In this document: positions 1 through 12,463 of the stretch, in pieces
How positions within the stretch are numbered: position 1 is the stretch's first letter
Layout: the number at the start of each line of letters is the position of its first letter
Origin: Oharaeibacter diazotrophicus
GTDB lineage: Bacteria; Pseudomonadota; Alphaproteobacteria; Rhizobiales; Pleomorphomonadaceae
Reading direction: 5' to 3'
DNA length: 64,000 nucleotides
NCBI RefSeq assembly: GCF_004362745.1
Contig: NZ_SNXY01000007.1
Location: forward strand, 310,001-374,000
Notes under the pieces: generated by a model
Databases searched by the model: none
Seen by the model: only the letters and a program-made list of their open reading frames with translations
Told to the model about the DNA's origin: nothing
Made by a program: the position numbers and the translations under genes

Positions 1-2907
<2,907 letters not shown>

Positions 2908-3057
2908 TCGCGGTCCACTCCGGTCCGGGAGCTTTCCCCCCGTCGCACCGCCGCCGCGCGGCGAGACGGTCACCGCCGGGTCCGCGCGCCCTTTTGCAAT
3001 TGCCCGCCGGTGCCGATATACGTTCCCGCCTCGTTTCCTGCCGGACGGACCCGCACC

Positions 3058-4911
3058 ATGCCCGCCTATCGCTCCCGCACCACCACCCACGGCCGCAACA
3101 TGGCCGGCGCGCGCGGCCTGTGGCGCGCGACGGGCATGAAGGACGAGGATTTCGGCAAGCCGATCATCGCGGTGGTGAACTCGTTCACCCAGTTCGTGCC
3201 CGGCCACGTCCACCTCAAGGACCTCGGCCAGATGGTGGCGCGCGAGATCGAGAAGGCGGGCGGCGTCGCCAAGGAGTTCAACACGATCGCCGTCGACGAC
3301 GGCATCGCGATGGGCCACGACGGCATGCTCTATTCGCTGCCCTCGCGCGACCTGATCGCCGACAGCGTCGAGTACATGGTCAACGCGCACTGCGCCGACG
3401 CCATGGTCTGCATCTCCAACTGCGACAAGATCACCCCGGGCATGCTGATGGCGGCGCTGCGCCTGAACATCCCCGCGGTGTTCGTCTCGGGCGGGCCGAT
3501 GGAGGCCGGCAAGGTCGTGCTCGCCGACCAGCTGAAGAAGCTCGATCTCGTCGACGCCATGGTCGCCGCCGCCGACGACAAGATCTCCGACGAGGACGTC
3601 CAGGCGATCGAGCGCAACGCCTGCCCGACCTGCGGCTCCTGCTCGGGCATGTTCACCGCCAATTCGATGAACTGCCTGACCGAGGCGCTCGGCCTGTCGC
3701 TGCCCGGCAACGGCTCGACGCTGGCCACCCACGCCGATCGCAAGCGCCTGTTCGTCGAGGCCGGCCACCTGATCGTCGACCTCGCCCGCCGCTATTACGA
3801 GCAGGACGACGCGTCCGTGCTGCCGCGCTCGATCGCCACCTTCGAGGCCTTCGAGAACGCCATGACGCTCGACATCGCCATGGGCGGGTCGACCAACACG
3901 GTGCTGCACCTGCTCGCGGCCGCCCACGAGGCCGGCGTCGACTTCACCATGAAGGACATCGACCGGCTGTCGCGCCGGGTGCCGGTGCTGTGCAAGGTCG
4001 CGCCGTCGGTGCAGACCGTCCACATGGAGGACGTCCACCGCGCCGGCGGCATCGTCTCGATCCTCGGCGAGTTGCAGAAGAACCAGCTGATCCACGCCGG
4101 CTGCGGCACCGTCCATTCGGAGACGCTCGGCGACGGGCTCGACCGCTGGGACATCACGCGCACCAAGAGCGAGAGCGTCAAGGACTTCTACCGCGCCGCC
4201 CCCGGCGGCGTGCGCACCGAGGTCGCCTTCTCGACCGAGAACCGCTGGGCCGAGCTCGACACCGACCGCGAGAAGGGCGTGATCCGCTCGGTCGAGCACG
4301 CCTTCAGCCGCGACGGCGGCCTCGCGGTGCTCTACGGCAACATCGCCGAGGACGGCTGCATCGTGAAGACGGCCGGCGTCGACGAGAGCATCCTGAAGTT
4401 CACCGGCCGCGCCCGCATCTTCGAGAGCCAGGACGCCTCGGTGAAGGCGATCCTCTCCAACGAGATCAAGGCCGGCGACGTGGTGCTGATCCGCTACGAG
4501 GGCCCGAAGGGCGGCCCCGGCATGCAGGAGATGCTCTACCCGACCAGCTACCTGAAGTCGAAGGGCCTCGGCAAGGCCTGCGCGCTCGTCACCGACGGCC
4601 GCTTCTCCGGCGGCACGTCGGGCCTCTCGATCGGCCACTGCTCGCCGGAAGCGGCCGAGGGCGGCGCGATCGGCCTCGTCGAGGAGGGCGACACCATCGT
4701 CATCGACATCCCGAACCGGATCATCCGGGTCGACGTCTCCGACGAGGTGCTGGCCGCCCGCCGCGCGGCGATGGACGCCAAGGGCCGCGACGGTTGGAAG
4801 CCGGCCGCCCCGCGCCCGCGCAAGGTCACGCCGGCGCTGCGCGCCTATGCCGCCATGGCAACCAGCGCCGCCCGCGGCGCCGTGCGCGACGTCGGCCAGA
4901 TCGAGAAGTGA
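3058..4911 (+). CDS. ilvD: Dihydroxy-acid dehydratase
   Basis: 617 residues, the usual IlvD length, using ATG at 3058 ([20 protein letters not shown]) and not the longer frame from 3010. It removes water from 2,3-dihydroxy-3-methylbutanoate or -pentanoate, giving the 2-oxo acid precursors of valine, leucine and isoleucine. Motifs seen are [27 protein letters not shown], and [19 protein letters not shown], which carries Fe-S cluster cysteines, plus the C-terminal [11 protein letters not shown] that closes the active site. The gene stands alone, followed by a strong hairpin at 4921-4945. No ilv attenuator or leader peptide is evident upstream. Confidence 0.97.
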   Translation: MPAYRSRTTTHGRNMAGARGLWRATGMKDEDFGKPIIAVVNSFTQFVPGHVHLKDLGQMVAREIEKAGGVAKEFNTIAVDDGIAMGHDGMLYSLPSRDLIADSVEYMVNAHCADAMVCISNCDKITPGMLMAALRLNIPAVFVSGGPMEAGKVVLADQLKKLDLVDAMVAAADDKISDEDVQAIERNACPTCGSCSGMFTANSMNCLTEALGLSLPGNGSTLATHADRKRLFVEAGHLIVDLARRYYEQDDASVLPRSIATFEAFENAMTLDIAMGGSTNTVLHLLAAAHEAGVDFTMKDIDRLSRRVPVLCKVAPSVQTVHMEDVHRAGGIVSILGELQKNQLIHAGCGTVHSETLGDGLDRWDITRTKSESVKDFYRAAPGGVRTEVAFSTENRWAELDTDREKGVIRSVEHAFSRDGGLAVLYGNIAEDGCIVKTAGVDESILKFTGRARIFESQDASVKAILSNEIKAGDVVLIRYEGPKGGPGMQEMLYPTSYLKSKGLGKACALVTDGRFSGGTSGLSIGHCSPEAAEGGAIGLVEEGDTIVIDIPNRIIRVDVSDEVLAARRAAMDAKGRDGWKPAAPRPRKVTPALRAYAAMATSAARGAVRDVGQIEK

Positions 4912-4920
4912 GCGAACGGC

Positions 4921-4945
4921 GAGGGCGGCGGGGATCGCCGCCCTC
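4921..4945 (+). terminator. Hairpin downstream of ilvD
   Basis: GAGGGCGGCG (4921-4930) pairs perfectly with CGCCGCCCTC (4936-4945) across a 5-nt loop, 10 nt after the ilvD stop. There is no U tract, as is common for high-GC genomes. Confidence 0.6.
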
Positions 4946-5012
4946 GACCGATGTCTCGGCGCAGGTCGCCGGGGGCGCCCTCGGCGGTGCGCAAACGCCC
5001 TGACCTCGCGGG

Positions 5013-5591
5013 TCAGTGCGGCAGATCGAGGTCGGCAAAGCGCAGCGAAAGGGCCGGCGCGAACTCTGGCACGAGGATATCGTCGGTGCCGTGCCTTTCC
5101 TCGAGGGCATAGCCCGTCGGTCCGGGCCGCCGGCGGACGTGGACGACCTTCGCCACCGGATCGACCACCCAGAGTTCTCGGAGCCCCGACTGCGCGTAGA
5201 GCGCGGCTTTTCGGCCGAGGTCGTATCCGAGTGAGGACACGCCGATCTCGACTGCGAGAAGAGCCGTCGAGGCGTTCAGACCGCGAATGCCGACGTCTCG
5301 CGGCATCACCACCAAGTCGGGCTCGACGAAACTGTCGAGCGACAGACGAAACGTCGTCTCGACCGCGAAGAACAGCTCGCGCGGGCAGTTCCGTGCCCAG
5401 TGGTGGACGAGAGCGTTCTTCCAGATCTCGTGCTCGTTTCCCTTCGGCGACATCGGGATGAGTTCCCCCTCGACGAGCTCGATGCGCTCGTCCTCCTCGA
5501 TGAGGCCGACCTCGACCATGCGTTCGACGTCCGCCACCGTGAACAGGCGGCGGGGGAGACCATCGGCGGCGATGACGGTGCGGGCGTTCAT
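5013..5591 (-). CDS. Uma2-family (DUF820) restriction-endonuclease-fold protein
   Basis: 192 residues. The arrangement LFTVADVERMVEVGLI, RIELVEGELIPMSP, EPDLVVMP, LLAVEIGVSSLGYDLGRKAALYAQSG, LRELWVVDP is diagnostic of the Uma2/DUF820 family. These proteins share the PD-(D/E)xK nuclease fold: the E of VEGEL, D of EPDL and E-x-K-like positions (VEIGVSS...K) align with the usual catalytic set. The cellular role of the family is not established; members are expanded in cyanobacteria and scattered in other bacteria. It is convergent with ilvD and sits alone, next to the palindrome cluster at 5646-5757. Confidence 0.85.
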   Translation of the reverse strand: MNARTVIAADGLPRRLFTVADVERMVEVGLIEEDERIELVEGELIPMSPKGNEHEIWKNALVHHWARNCPRELFFAVETTFRLSLDSFVEPDLVVMPRDVGIRGLNASTALLAVEIGVSSLGYDLGRKAALYAQSGLRELWVVDPVAKVVHVRRRPGPTGYALEERHGTDDILVPEFAPALSLRFADLDLPH

Positions 5592-5645
5592 GATTGGAGC
5601 ATAGCACGGTCGGCCGCGGACCGGCGAGCCGCGCTCCGGTCACGA

Positions 5646-5684
5646 GCCCGTAATGCTCCGACCTGTGGTCGGAGCATTACGGGC
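5646..5684. repeat. Perfect 18-bp inverted repeat (palindrome A)
   Basis: GCCCGTAATGCTCCGACC (5646-5663) is exactly repeated in inverse at 5667-5684 around a TGT loop. It lies between the start of the Uma2 gene and the end of the chemoreceptor gene (both on the minus strand), so it could end transcription of the Uma2-side region's upstream neighbour or be an extragenic palindromic element. It is markedly less GC-rich than the surroundings. Confidence 0.8.
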
Positions 5685-5690
5685 GAGAAG

Positions 5691-5704
5691 CGCCCGACCG
5701 GGCG
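5691..5704. repeat. Short GC hairpin between the two large palindromes
   Basis: CGCCCG (5691-5696) and CGGGCG (5699-5704) form a small stem between palindromes A and B. It may be chance in DNA of this composition. Confidence 0.4.
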
Positions 5705-5723
5705 CCGGCCGACAGGCCGAAAC

Positions 5724-5757
5724 CTCGTAAACTCCCGACGAGTCGGGAGTTTACGAG
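5724..5757. repeat. Perfect 16-bp inverted repeat (palindrome B), related to palindrome A
   Basis: CTCGTAAACTCCCGAC (5724-5739) is repeated in inverse at 5742-5757. Its arm resembles that of palindrome A: CGTAA, then CTCC or CTCCC, then GAC. It ends 7 bp before the chemoreceptor stop codon and may serve as that gene's terminator on the minus strand. Confidence 0.8.
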
Positions 5758-5764
5758 ACGGGTC

Positions 5765-8005
5765 TCACGCCGCGAGCGGGGCGGCGACGCGGTCCTCCTC
5801 CGCCTCGGTGAGCAGCGTGTCCCGGAAGGCGAGGCCGGTGGTGTCGCCGGACTGCCAGACCACCGTCGCCGGAAGGCGGCGGAGGCCAGGGACGGCGAGG
5901 TCGACCGTCGTTCCGGGGGCGAGGACGGCGAGGCCGCCGAGCCGGACGCCGCCGCGGGCGACGTCGATCAGCGTGCAGCGCGCGACGCGGCCGCCGACCG
6001 CGACCTCGACCGCGACGTCGGCGGACTTGCGCGGATAGCGCCGCTTGTCGGTGAGGTCGCGCAGCAGCGCGCCGACCTCGCGGTCGAGCGAGCCGATCAG
6101 GTCGACCAGCGACCGGCTGAGGCCGTCGAGCGAGCCGGCCGCCGTTTCTGTGGCCGAGGCCAGCGCGGGCAGCCTGGCGAGACCGTCGACCGCCTCGCGC
6201 GTGGCGGCGGCGGTGCGGTCGAGGCTGGCGTCGATCTCGGCGGTCGCCGCGCTCTGCTGTTCGACGGCGCCGGCGATCGCCGAGGCGAGGTTCGACATGC
6301 CGTCGATCGCGGCGGTGACGTCGCCGACCGCGGCCGCGACCTCGCGGGCCGCGCCGCGGATCTCCGCCACCTGGCTCTCGATCTCGCCGGTCGCGCGCGC
6401 GGTCTGGTCGGCGAGCTGTTTGACCTCGGCCGCGACCACGGCGAAGCCCTTGCCGGCTTCGCCGGCGCGCGCCGCCTCGATGGTGGCGTTGAGCGCGAGC
6501 AGGTTGGTCTGGGCAGCGATCGAGGCGATCAGCTTGGAGACCTCGCCGATGCGCTCGGAGGAGCGGCCGAGATGGTCGCCGACGCTGCGGGCGTGCTCCG
6601 CGCGCTCGCGCGCCGCGCCGGCCTCGCGGGCCGAGCGTCCGGTCTGGCCGGCGATCTCGCCGATCGAGTTGCCGAGTTCGCCGACCGCGGCGGCCACCAC
6701 CGCCAGGTCGCGGCTGGCGCCGTCGAGGTTGCCGACCGCGGCGCCGAGCGCGGAGCGCGTCTCGCCGGCGTTGGAGCCGACGGTTTCGACCGCACCTTGG
6801 ATGTTGCCGGCCAGCCGCTCGATCGCCTCGACGACCCGGCCGACCGTCCGGCTCAGCCGCTCGGCGACGCCGGCGAGAGCGGTGCGCTCGCGCCGCATGA
6901 TTTCGCGGCGGCGCTCGTCGCTGTCGGCCTCGCGCAGCTTCTCGATGGTGCGGTCGCGGAAGTGGGCGACGGCGCGCGCGATGCCGGCGATCTCGTCGTG
7001 GCCGCGCGCCTCGACGACGTCGGCGCCGATGTCGGCCTCGCCGAGTTCGTCGATCCGGCGCACCAGCCGGTCGATCGAGCGCACGATCGAGCGGGCGAGC
7101 GCCACGGCGAAGGCGACCGCGGCGGCGGCGACCGCCATGGCGACGCCGAGCATGGTCCAGAGCCGCGTGGCGAAGCCGTCGATGCGTGCGGCGAGCAGGT
7201 GGTCGAGGTTGCCGAGCGCGGCGTCGAGCGTCGTGCCCGCGGCCTCCACCAGTGCGGCGCGGGCGGCGGCGAGCGGGGCGAGGTCGGCGCCGGCGCGGGT
7301 GCCGTCGGCCCTGAGCGCGGCCGCCGCGGCCGTGGCGGCGGCCTCGAACGCGTCGGTGGCGGCGCCGAGCGCGGCCACGGGCTCGGCGAGCGCGGGCTTC
7401 ACCGAGCCGTCGGCGTTCTTGGCGACCGCCGTCCCGATCGAGGCGTCGATGGTGTCGGCGGCGGCGGTGACCAGCCCGAGTTCCATGACGAAGGCGGCCT
7501 TGGCGTCGTCGCCGAGCGTCGCCGCGCCCGCCTGGGCGTGGGCGAGGCGGTCGAGCGCGGCGGCGCGGCCGATCAGGTCGGGCAGGCGCACCACCACGGT
7601 GTCCATCACGTAGAAGCTGTCGAGGTCGGGGTCGAGGATCAGGTTGGACTCGTTGCCGATCGCGGTCGCGAGGTCGCGGAAGGCCGCCGCGACGGTGGCG
7701 GCGTCGCCGCCGGCGGCGGCCGTCCCGAGGGCGGCGGCGGCGGTGCGGACCGCCTCGGGCATCGCCGGCGCGCCGAGGGCGGCGACGGTCGCGGCCACGC
7801 GATCCGAACCGATCGGCGCGGGCTCGGCGGCAAATCCGATCAGGTCGTCACGGAGCGCGCGGAGCTCCGCGACGCCGCCCCGCTCCGCCTCCGCGAAGTG
7901 GATGTCCTTCAGCGATTGCAGCACGAACAGGCCGGACATCAGCGCCAGCGGCACCAGCAGCATGCCGACGGCGAGGAACAACTTGGCACGGATCGACAGC
8001 GACAT
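5765..8005 (-). CDS. Methyl-accepting chemotaxis protein with C-terminal PilZ domain
   Basis: 746 residues from ATG at 8005, with a purine-rich SD (GAGGGAG) about 10 nt before it. Order: TM1 ~7-30; a periplasmic helical sensor ~31-280 containing [27 protein letters not shown]2 ~284-304; HAMP ~305-360; MCP signalling hairpin with the conserved tip region [20 protein letters not shown]; PilZ domain ~660-746. PilZ domains bind cyclic di-GMP through RxxxR and D/NxSxxG; here RRYPR is present but the second motif reads DVARGG, with Ala for Ser. Receptors of this layout (for example Tlp1 of Azospirillum) couple c-di-GMP to chemotaxis. No che genes lie nearby. Confidence 0.9.
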   Translation of the reverse strand: MSLSIRAKLFLAVGMLLVPLALMSGLFVLQSLKDIHFAEAERGGVAELRALRDDLIGFAAEPAPIGSDRVAATVAALGAPAMPEAVRTAAAALGTAAAGGDAATVAAAFRDLATAIGNESNLILDPDLDSFYVMDTVVVRLPDLIGRAAALDRLAHAQAGAATLGDDAKAAFVMELGLVTAAADTIDASIGTAVAKNADGSVKPALAEPVAALGAATDAFEAAATAAAAALRADGTRAGADLAPLAAARAALVEAAGTTLDAALGNLDHLLAARIDGFATRLWTMLGVAMAVAAAAVAFAVALARSIVRSIDRLVRRIDELGEADIGADVVEARGHDEIAGIARAVAHFRDRTIEKLREADSDERRREIMRRERTALAGVAERLSRTVGRVVEAIERLAGNIQGAVETVGSNAGETRSALGAAVGNLDGASRDLAVVAAAVGELGNSIGEIAGQTGRSAREAGAARERAEHARSVGDHLGRSSERIGEVSKLIASIAAQTNLLALNATIEAARAGEAGKGFAVVAAEVKQLADQTARATGEIESQVAEIRGAAREVAAAVGDVTAAIDGMSNLASAIAGAVEQQSAATAEIDASLDRTAAATREAVDGLARLPALASATETAAGSLDGLSRSLVDLIGSLDREVGALLRDLTDKRRYPRKSADVAVEVAVGGRVARCTLIDVARGGVRLGGLAVLAPGTTVDLAVPGLRRLPATVVWQSGDTTGLAFRDTLLTEAEEDRVAAPLAA

Positions 8006-8223
8006 CGGGTGGCACTCCCTCGGGCGGAGGAAATGTCGGGAGGAGGCGGTTAACGGAGCGTTGCAGAACTGCAGGGAGAGAAAGAAATTCAGCGTGAATT
8101 CAAGGTATTGAGAAACGTACCGCAGTGCCGCGCAACCGCTGCGCGCCCTCCCGCGCCCGGGCGGGATGACAGGCGCGCACGCCGGGCCTATATCCGACTC
8201 CCGATCCAGCCGGAGCAACGCCG

Positions 8224-9471
8224 ATGAACGCGCCCGTCCCTTCCGACCACGACATCCGCCTCGAACGTCTCGCCGAGGTCGCCGTCAAGGTCGGCCTCGG
8301 GCTGAAGGCGGGCCAGGAGTTGGTGATCACCGCCCCGATCCAGTCGGTGCCGCTGGTGCGCCGGATCACCGCCGCGGCCTACCGGGCCGGCGCCAGCCTC
8401 GTCACCACCCTCTACGCCGACGACGAGGCGACGCTCGCCCGCTTCGCCCATGCCCCGGACGCCGCCTTCGACGTCGCGCCGGCCTGGCTCTACGAGGGCA
8501 TGGCCCGCGCCTACGAGGCGGGTGCGGCGCGGCTCGCTGTCTCGGGCGCCGATCCGAACCTGCTCGCCGGCCAGGATCCGGACAAGGTCGCCCGCGCCAA
8601 CCGCGCCACCTCGGCGGCCTACAAGCCGGCGATGAAGCCGATCGTCAACTTCGACATCAACTGGACCATCGTGTCCTACGCGACGCCGGCCTGGGCCCGT
8701 GCGATGTTCCCGGCGCTGTCCGAGGACGAGGCGGTCGCCGCGCTGTGGCGCGCCATCTTCGCCGCCTCGCGCGTCGACGTCGACGATCCCTTGGCGGCCT
8801 GGGCGCGTCACAACGCCGGGCTCCACGCCCGCAAGGACTTCCTCAACGCCAAACGCTTCTCCGCGGTGCGCTTCCGCGGGCCGGGCACCGACCTCACCGT
8901 CGGCCTCGCCGACGACCACGAGTGGTGCGGCGGCGCGGCGACGTCGAAGAACGGCCTCGTCTGCAACGCCAACATCCCGACCGAGGAGGTGTTCACGACG
9001 CCGCACAAGGACCGCGTCGACGGTCATGTCCGCTCGACCAAGCCGCTCAGCTACCAGGGTACGCTGATCGAGGACATCGCGGTGCGCTTCGAGGGCGGGC
9101 GGATCGTCGAGGCGACCGCCTCGCGCGGCGCCGACGTGCTCGCCAAGGTGCTCGACACCGACGCCGGCGCGCGCCGGCTCGGCGAAGTCGCGCTGGTGCC
9201 GCATTCCTCGCCGATCTCGGCGAGCGGGCTCCTGTTCTACAACACCCTCTACGACGAGAACGCCTCCAGCCACATCGCCCTCGGTCAGGCCTATTCCAAG
9301 TGCTTCCTTGACGGCGGCGCCGGCCTGTCGCCGGAGGACCTCGCCGCCCGCGGCGCCAATTCCAGCCTGATCCACATCGACTGGATGATCGGATCGGGCG
9401 AGATCGACGTCGACGGCCTCTACGCCGACGGCGCTTCCGAGCCGGTGATGCGCGGCGGCGAGTGGGTCTGA
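8224..9471 (+). CDS. Aminopeptidase of peptidase family M29
   Basis: 415 residues, typical for M29 (aminopeptidase T/AmpS). This family removes N-terminal residues from peptides using two metal ions in the cytoplasm. The expected ligands are visible: PTEE at 253-255, E321 ([12 protein letters not shown]), H350 ([11 protein letters not shown]), and H384/D386 ([17 protein letters not shown]). The start ATG at 8224 follows a weak SD. It is divergent from the chemoreceptor gene, with 218 bp between them, and is not in an operon with cspA downstream. Confidence 0.93.
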   Translation: MNAPVPSDHDIRLERLAEVAVKVGLGLKAGQELVITAPIQSVPLVRRITAAAYRAGASLVTTLYADDEATLARFAHAPDAAFDVAPAWLYEGMARAYEAGAARLAVSGADPNLLAGQDPDKVARANRATSAAYKPAMKPIVNFDINWTIVSYATPAWARAMFPALSEDEAVAALWRAIFAASRVDVDDPLAAWARHNAGLHARKDFLNAKRFSAVRFRGPGTDLTVGLADDHEWCGGAATSKNGLVCNANIPTEEVFTTPHKDRVDGHVRSTKPLSYQGTLIEDIAVRFEGGRIVEATASRGADVLAKVLDTDAGARRLGEVALVPHSSPISASGLLFYNTLYDENASSHIALGQAYSKCFLDGGAGLSPEDLAARGANSSLIHIDWMIGSGEIDVDGLYADGASEPVMRGGEWV

Positions 9472-9601
9472 ACGGAGCAGGCGGCGGGTCCCGGAACGGT
9501 CCCGCCGCCGCCCTCGGACTCCGATATCCCGGCGGGTCTTGCCAAGCGGGCCCGCTGCGCCTATCTTCACGACATCGATTTGGCCAGACGATGGGCCTGC
9601 G

Positions 9602-9624
9602 GTTCCGTGCGGGATGCACGGAAC
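9602..9624 (+). promoter_or_regulatory. Hairpin in the cspA upstream/leader region
   Basis: GTTCCGTGC (9602-9610) pairs with GCACGGAAC (9616-9624) over a 5-nt loop, ~110 nt before cspA. The 260-bp gap from 9472 holds no gene; cold-shock mRNAs often have long structured leaders, so this may be either the upstream gene's terminator or part of the cspA leader. Confidence 0.4.
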
Positions 9625-9731
9625 GAGTCTGACGACCCTCCAAAATCGGTACCACCCCCGCGCCGCGCGACACCCGTCGCGCGCTCACGGCGCTTTCTAC
9701 AATCCCGACTTCAAGGAAAGGGATCGTCATC

Positions 9732-9941
9732 ATGAACCAGGGCACCGTCAAGTGGTTCAACACCACCAAGGGTTACGGTTTCATCGCTCCGGACAACGGC
9801 GGCCCGGACGTTTTCGTCCACATCTCCGCCGTCGAGCGCTCCGGCCTCGGCAGCCTCGCCGACGGCCAGAAGGTCTCGTTCGAGATCGTCAAGGACCGTC
9901 GCTCGGGCAAGTCCTCGGCGGACAACCTGAAGGCCGCCTGA
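9732..9941 (+). CDS. cspA: Cold-shock domain protein, CspA family
   Basis: 69 residues forming a single OB-fold cold-shock domain that binds single-stranded RNA/DNA and melts secondary structure. RNP-1 reads KGYGFIAP and RNP-2 reads VFVHIS; both are intact. SD AAGGAAAGGG lies 10-17 nt before ATG 9732. A small gene follows at 10009, with a GC hairpin between them. Which of the usual several paralogues this is cannot be told. Confidence 0.97.
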   Translation: MNQGTVKWFNTTKGYGFIAPDNGGPDVFVHISAVERSGLGSLADGQKVSFEIVKDRRSGKSSADNLKAA

Positions 9942-9959
9942 TCGGCCCTCGACCCGTCT

Positions 9960-9982
9960 CCCGCGGCGCGACGCGCCGCGGG
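9960..9982 (+). terminator. GC hairpin between cspA and the small downstream gene
   Basis: CCCGCGGCGCG (9960-9970) and CGCGCCGCGGG (9972-9982) are perfect inverse copies. There is no U tract; the hairpin may terminate or attenuate before the TTG-started small gene, or protect the 3' end of cspA mRNA. Confidence 0.55.
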
Positions 9983-10008
9983 ACGACCCACACGCAAAAG
10001 GAAAGCAC

Positions 10009-10224
10009 TTGGAATTTCGTTATCATCCCGTCCGCGTCCGCGAGACGCGCGAGGGAACCCGCTTCCGGATCGGCCGTCTGACGGCGATCTACTCCGGCGA
10101 CGCCGAAGACGTCAGCCACCTGGTCGACCGCACCTACGACTACGCATCGCCCCGTGAACTGCGCTGGCACCTCGCCGAGCGCTTTGCGATGCCCGTCGCG
10201 GCCGTGACCCTCTCCGGGCTCTGA
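10009..10224 (+). CDS. Small conserved-looking protein of unknown function, downstream of cspA (TTG start)
   Basis: 71 residues starting MEFRYHPVRVRETREGTRFR. The TTG start at 10009 is supported by an AAAAGGAAA Shine-Dalgarno ~6-8 nt upstream. Codon usage follows the genome pattern (G/C third positions). The protein is hydrophilic, Arg-rich (nine Arg), with no signal peptide or membrane segment and a probable helical C-terminal half (SPRELRWHLAERFAMPVAAV). I do not recognise the family. Sitting 67 nt after cspA with the intervening hairpin, it may be partly co-expressed with it. Confidence 0.65.
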   Translation: MEFRYHPVRVRETREGTRFRIGRLTAIYSGDAEDVSHLVDRTYDYASPRELRWHLAERFAMPVAAVTLSGL

Positions 10225-10283
10225 AGCCCGCCGACACCCTGCCGAACGCCGCGCGGCCGCACCGAAATGACGAATGGTGGCCG

Positions 10284-10727
10284 ATGCATGGAACCACACC
10301 AGGGTCCGGGCGTTCTGGCAGCATGGGTGCCCTCGAGATCATCGTCGCCAACGAACCGGAGCCGGCCGGCGTCATCCTCGTCGTCGAGGACGAAGTGCTG
10401 ATCCGGCTCGACGTTTCGGACTTCCTGCGCGGTCAGGGCTTCGACGTCGTCGAGGCGGCGAGCGCCGACGAGGCCATCGCGGTGATGGCCTCCGGCGAAC
10501 ATGTTTCCCTCGTCTTCACCGACGTGCAGATGCCGGGCTCGACCGACGGGCTCGGCCTCGTGCGCTGGATCCGCCGGCACCGTCCGACGGTGCCGGTGAT
10601 CGTCACCTCCGGCCTGTCGCGCGACCGCGACCTTTCCCCCGATCTCGCCGATCTCGCGCCGATCGAGCAGAAGCCCTATTCCGAGGCCGCGCTGCTGCGG
10701 CGGATCCGCCGGCGTCTCGACCTCTAG
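10284..10727 (+). CDS. Single-domain response regulator (receiver only)
   Basis: 147 residues if ATG 10284 is used; ATG 10323 (MGALEIIVANEPEPAGVIL) would give 134. The receiver fold has the acidic pair in VVEDE (E35, D36), phospho-acceptor D80 in FTDVQMPG, the hydroxyl position in VIVTSG and the lysine in EQKPYSEA. No output domain follows. It is convergent with the HWE-type kinase at 10765, only 37 bp away, which makes that kinase the obvious candidate partner. Receivers of this kind commonly serve as phosphate sinks or relay partners for HWE kinases in alphaproteobacteria. Confidence 0.9.
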   Translation: MHGTTPGSGRSGSMGALEIIVANEPEPAGVILVVEDEVLIRLDVSDFLRGQGFDVVEAASADEAIAVMASGEHVSLVFTDVQMPGSTDGLGLVRWIRRHRPTVPVIVTSGLSRDRDLSPDLADLAPIEQKPYSEAALLRRIRRRLDL

Positions 10728-10764
10728 CTCCGACGCCCGGCGGCCGCGACCGCCCGGAGGCGTT

Positions 10765-12339
10765 TCACGCCGCGACGGCGTCCACCGGCACGCGGATCAC
10801 CACGCGGTAGCCGGCGTCGCGATCGACGACGACCGACCCGTTCATCTGCCGCACCAACATGTCGACGATCTGCGCGCCGAGCCCGGAGCCGCGCGTCGGC
10901 GCGTCCTCGGCCGTCGCCTCGGCGACGTCGTTGGCGACGGCGATCTCGAGATCGCCGGCGTCGATGCGCACGGCGATGTCGAGCCGGCCGTGGGCGCGGT
11001 CGGAGAAGGCGTGCTTGAAGGCGTTGGTCACGGTCTCGTTGAGCGCGATCGCCACCAGTACCGCCCGGTCGAGCGGCAGCTCGACGTCCTCGACGGCGAC
11101 GGTGACGTCGATCGTCTGGTCGGGCTTGCGCATCGCCTCGCAGATGCGATCCACGATCCGTCCGACGTAGGTGGCGAGCCGCACCGAGCCGTCGCGCCCG
11201 CCCTCGAGCTCGCCGTGGACGTCGGCGATCGCGAAGACGCGGTTGACGCTGTCCTGCAGCACCGCCTTGACCCCCGGGTCGGTGGTGCGCCGGATCTGCA
11301 GCCGGAGCAGGCTGGCGATGATCTGCAGGTTGTTCTTGACCCGGTGGTTGAGCTCGCGGAACAGCAGCTCCACCGTGTGGGTACGCTCGGCGACGCGCCG
11401 TTCCAGCGTCTCGTTGGCGTGGCGCAGGTCCGCGGCGGTCGCCTCCTCGCGCCGGACCGCCCGCAGGCCGTGCAGGGTCAGGAGCGCGAAGCCGAGAACG
11501 GTGACCGCGCCGATGGCGCCGAGCCGAAGCGAGCGGGCCTTCCAGTCGGCGAAGGCGACGCCGAGATCGGTCGCGGCGACCAGTGTGACCGGCGCGTCGT
11601 CGAGCCGGCGCACGGCGTAGAGCCAGCCGTCGGCCTCGATCCGGTCGCCGTCGGCGGCGGCGGCGATCCGCATGGCGAGCCCGGCGACGCGGCCCGACAT
11701 CGCGGGCGGGGCCGCCGCCAGGGTCTCGCCGGCGGCGTTCAGGGCCGCGGCGCCCGAGTTGGGATCGCGCAGGACGCGGCCGTAGATGGTCGAGAAGAAG
11801 CCCTGGTCGACGCCGGCGACCACCGCCCCGGCGAATCTCCCCTTCGAGTCGTGCAGCGCCAGCGCCACCGGCGAGCGCATCCGCGGCACCACGCTGCCGA
11901 GTTCCGGCCGTCCGACGTAGAGCCCGTCCGGCTGCGCGCGCACCGCCCGCAGATAGGCGCGGTCGCGCACGTCGGTGCGCATCCGGGTGGTCGCCTTGTT
12001 GTTGACCCAGGTGAAGCCGCGGCGGTCGACCACCCACATCGTGCCGACCGCCGGGTTGCCGACGACGAGGTCGTCGAGGCGGAGCGCCAACGGTGCGATG
12101 TCCGTGACGTCGTCGGGATCGAGGCCGGCGACGATGTCGGCGGCGCGCGTCAGCACGGCGGCGGCGTTGCGCAGGCCCTGATCGGCGTGGGCCGCCAACT
12201 GGTCGACGCGTCCGGAGACCTCGGCGGCGACGAGCCGGCGCGTGGTCTCGTGGTCGCGCCAGACGCTCGCGAGCGCACCGACGCAACAGAGGATGGCAAA
12301 GACGGTCGCAGCGAGGATCCAGATCTGCCGCTGCCCCAT
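10765..12339 (-). CDS. Membrane sensor histidine kinase of the HWE/HisKA_2 family
   Basis: 524 residues. TM1 ~7-27; periplasmic sensor ~28-270 of the Cache type (MWVVDRRGFTWVNNK, DRAYLRAVRAQPDGLYVGRPELGSV resemble PDC ligand pockets); TM2 ~272-292; coiled linker; HisKA_2 dimerisation helix with phospho-acceptor H332 in FRELNHRVKNNLQI; ATPase N-box ALNETVTNAFKHAF (N434) and glycine box RGSGLGAQIVDML. It autophosphorylates in response to an extracytoplasmic ligand that cannot be named. The partner is probably the convergent receiver at 10284-10727. Confidence 0.9.
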   Translation of the reverse strand: MGQRQIWILAATVFAILCCVGALASVWRDHETTRRLVAAEVSGRVDQLAAHADQGLRNAAAVLTRAADIVAGLDPDDVTDIAPLALRLDDLVVGNPAVGTMWVVDRRGFTWVNNKATTRMRTDVRDRAYLRAVRAQPDGLYVGRPELGSVVPRMRSPVALALHDSKGRFAGAVVAGVDQGFFSTIYGRVLRDPNSGAAALNAAGETLAAAPPAMSGRVAGLAMRIAAAADGDRIEADGWLYAVRRLDDAPVTLVAATDLGVAFADWKARSLRLGAIGAVTVLGFALLTLHGLRAVRREEATAADLRHANETLERRVAERTHTVELLFRELNHRVKNNLQIIASLLRLQIRRTTDPGVKAVLQDSVNRVFAIADVHGELEGGRDGSVRLATYVGRIVDRICEAMRKPDQTIDVTVAVEDVELPLDRAVLVAIALNETVTNAFKHAFSDRAHGRLDIAVRIDAGDLEIAVANDVAEATAEDAPTRGSGLGAQIVDMLVRQMNGSVVVDRDAGYRVVIRVPVDAVAA

Positions 12340-12463
12340 GCGGTCGCCACTCCCGGGCGCTGGATGCGCCGTCGACGGTGCGACCGTACAGGAGGTCGCG
12401 AACCTGCGGAAGCGGCCCCGGTCCGCGCGTTCACGGCCATGGTCGGAATCGGCGAGCCGGCCG

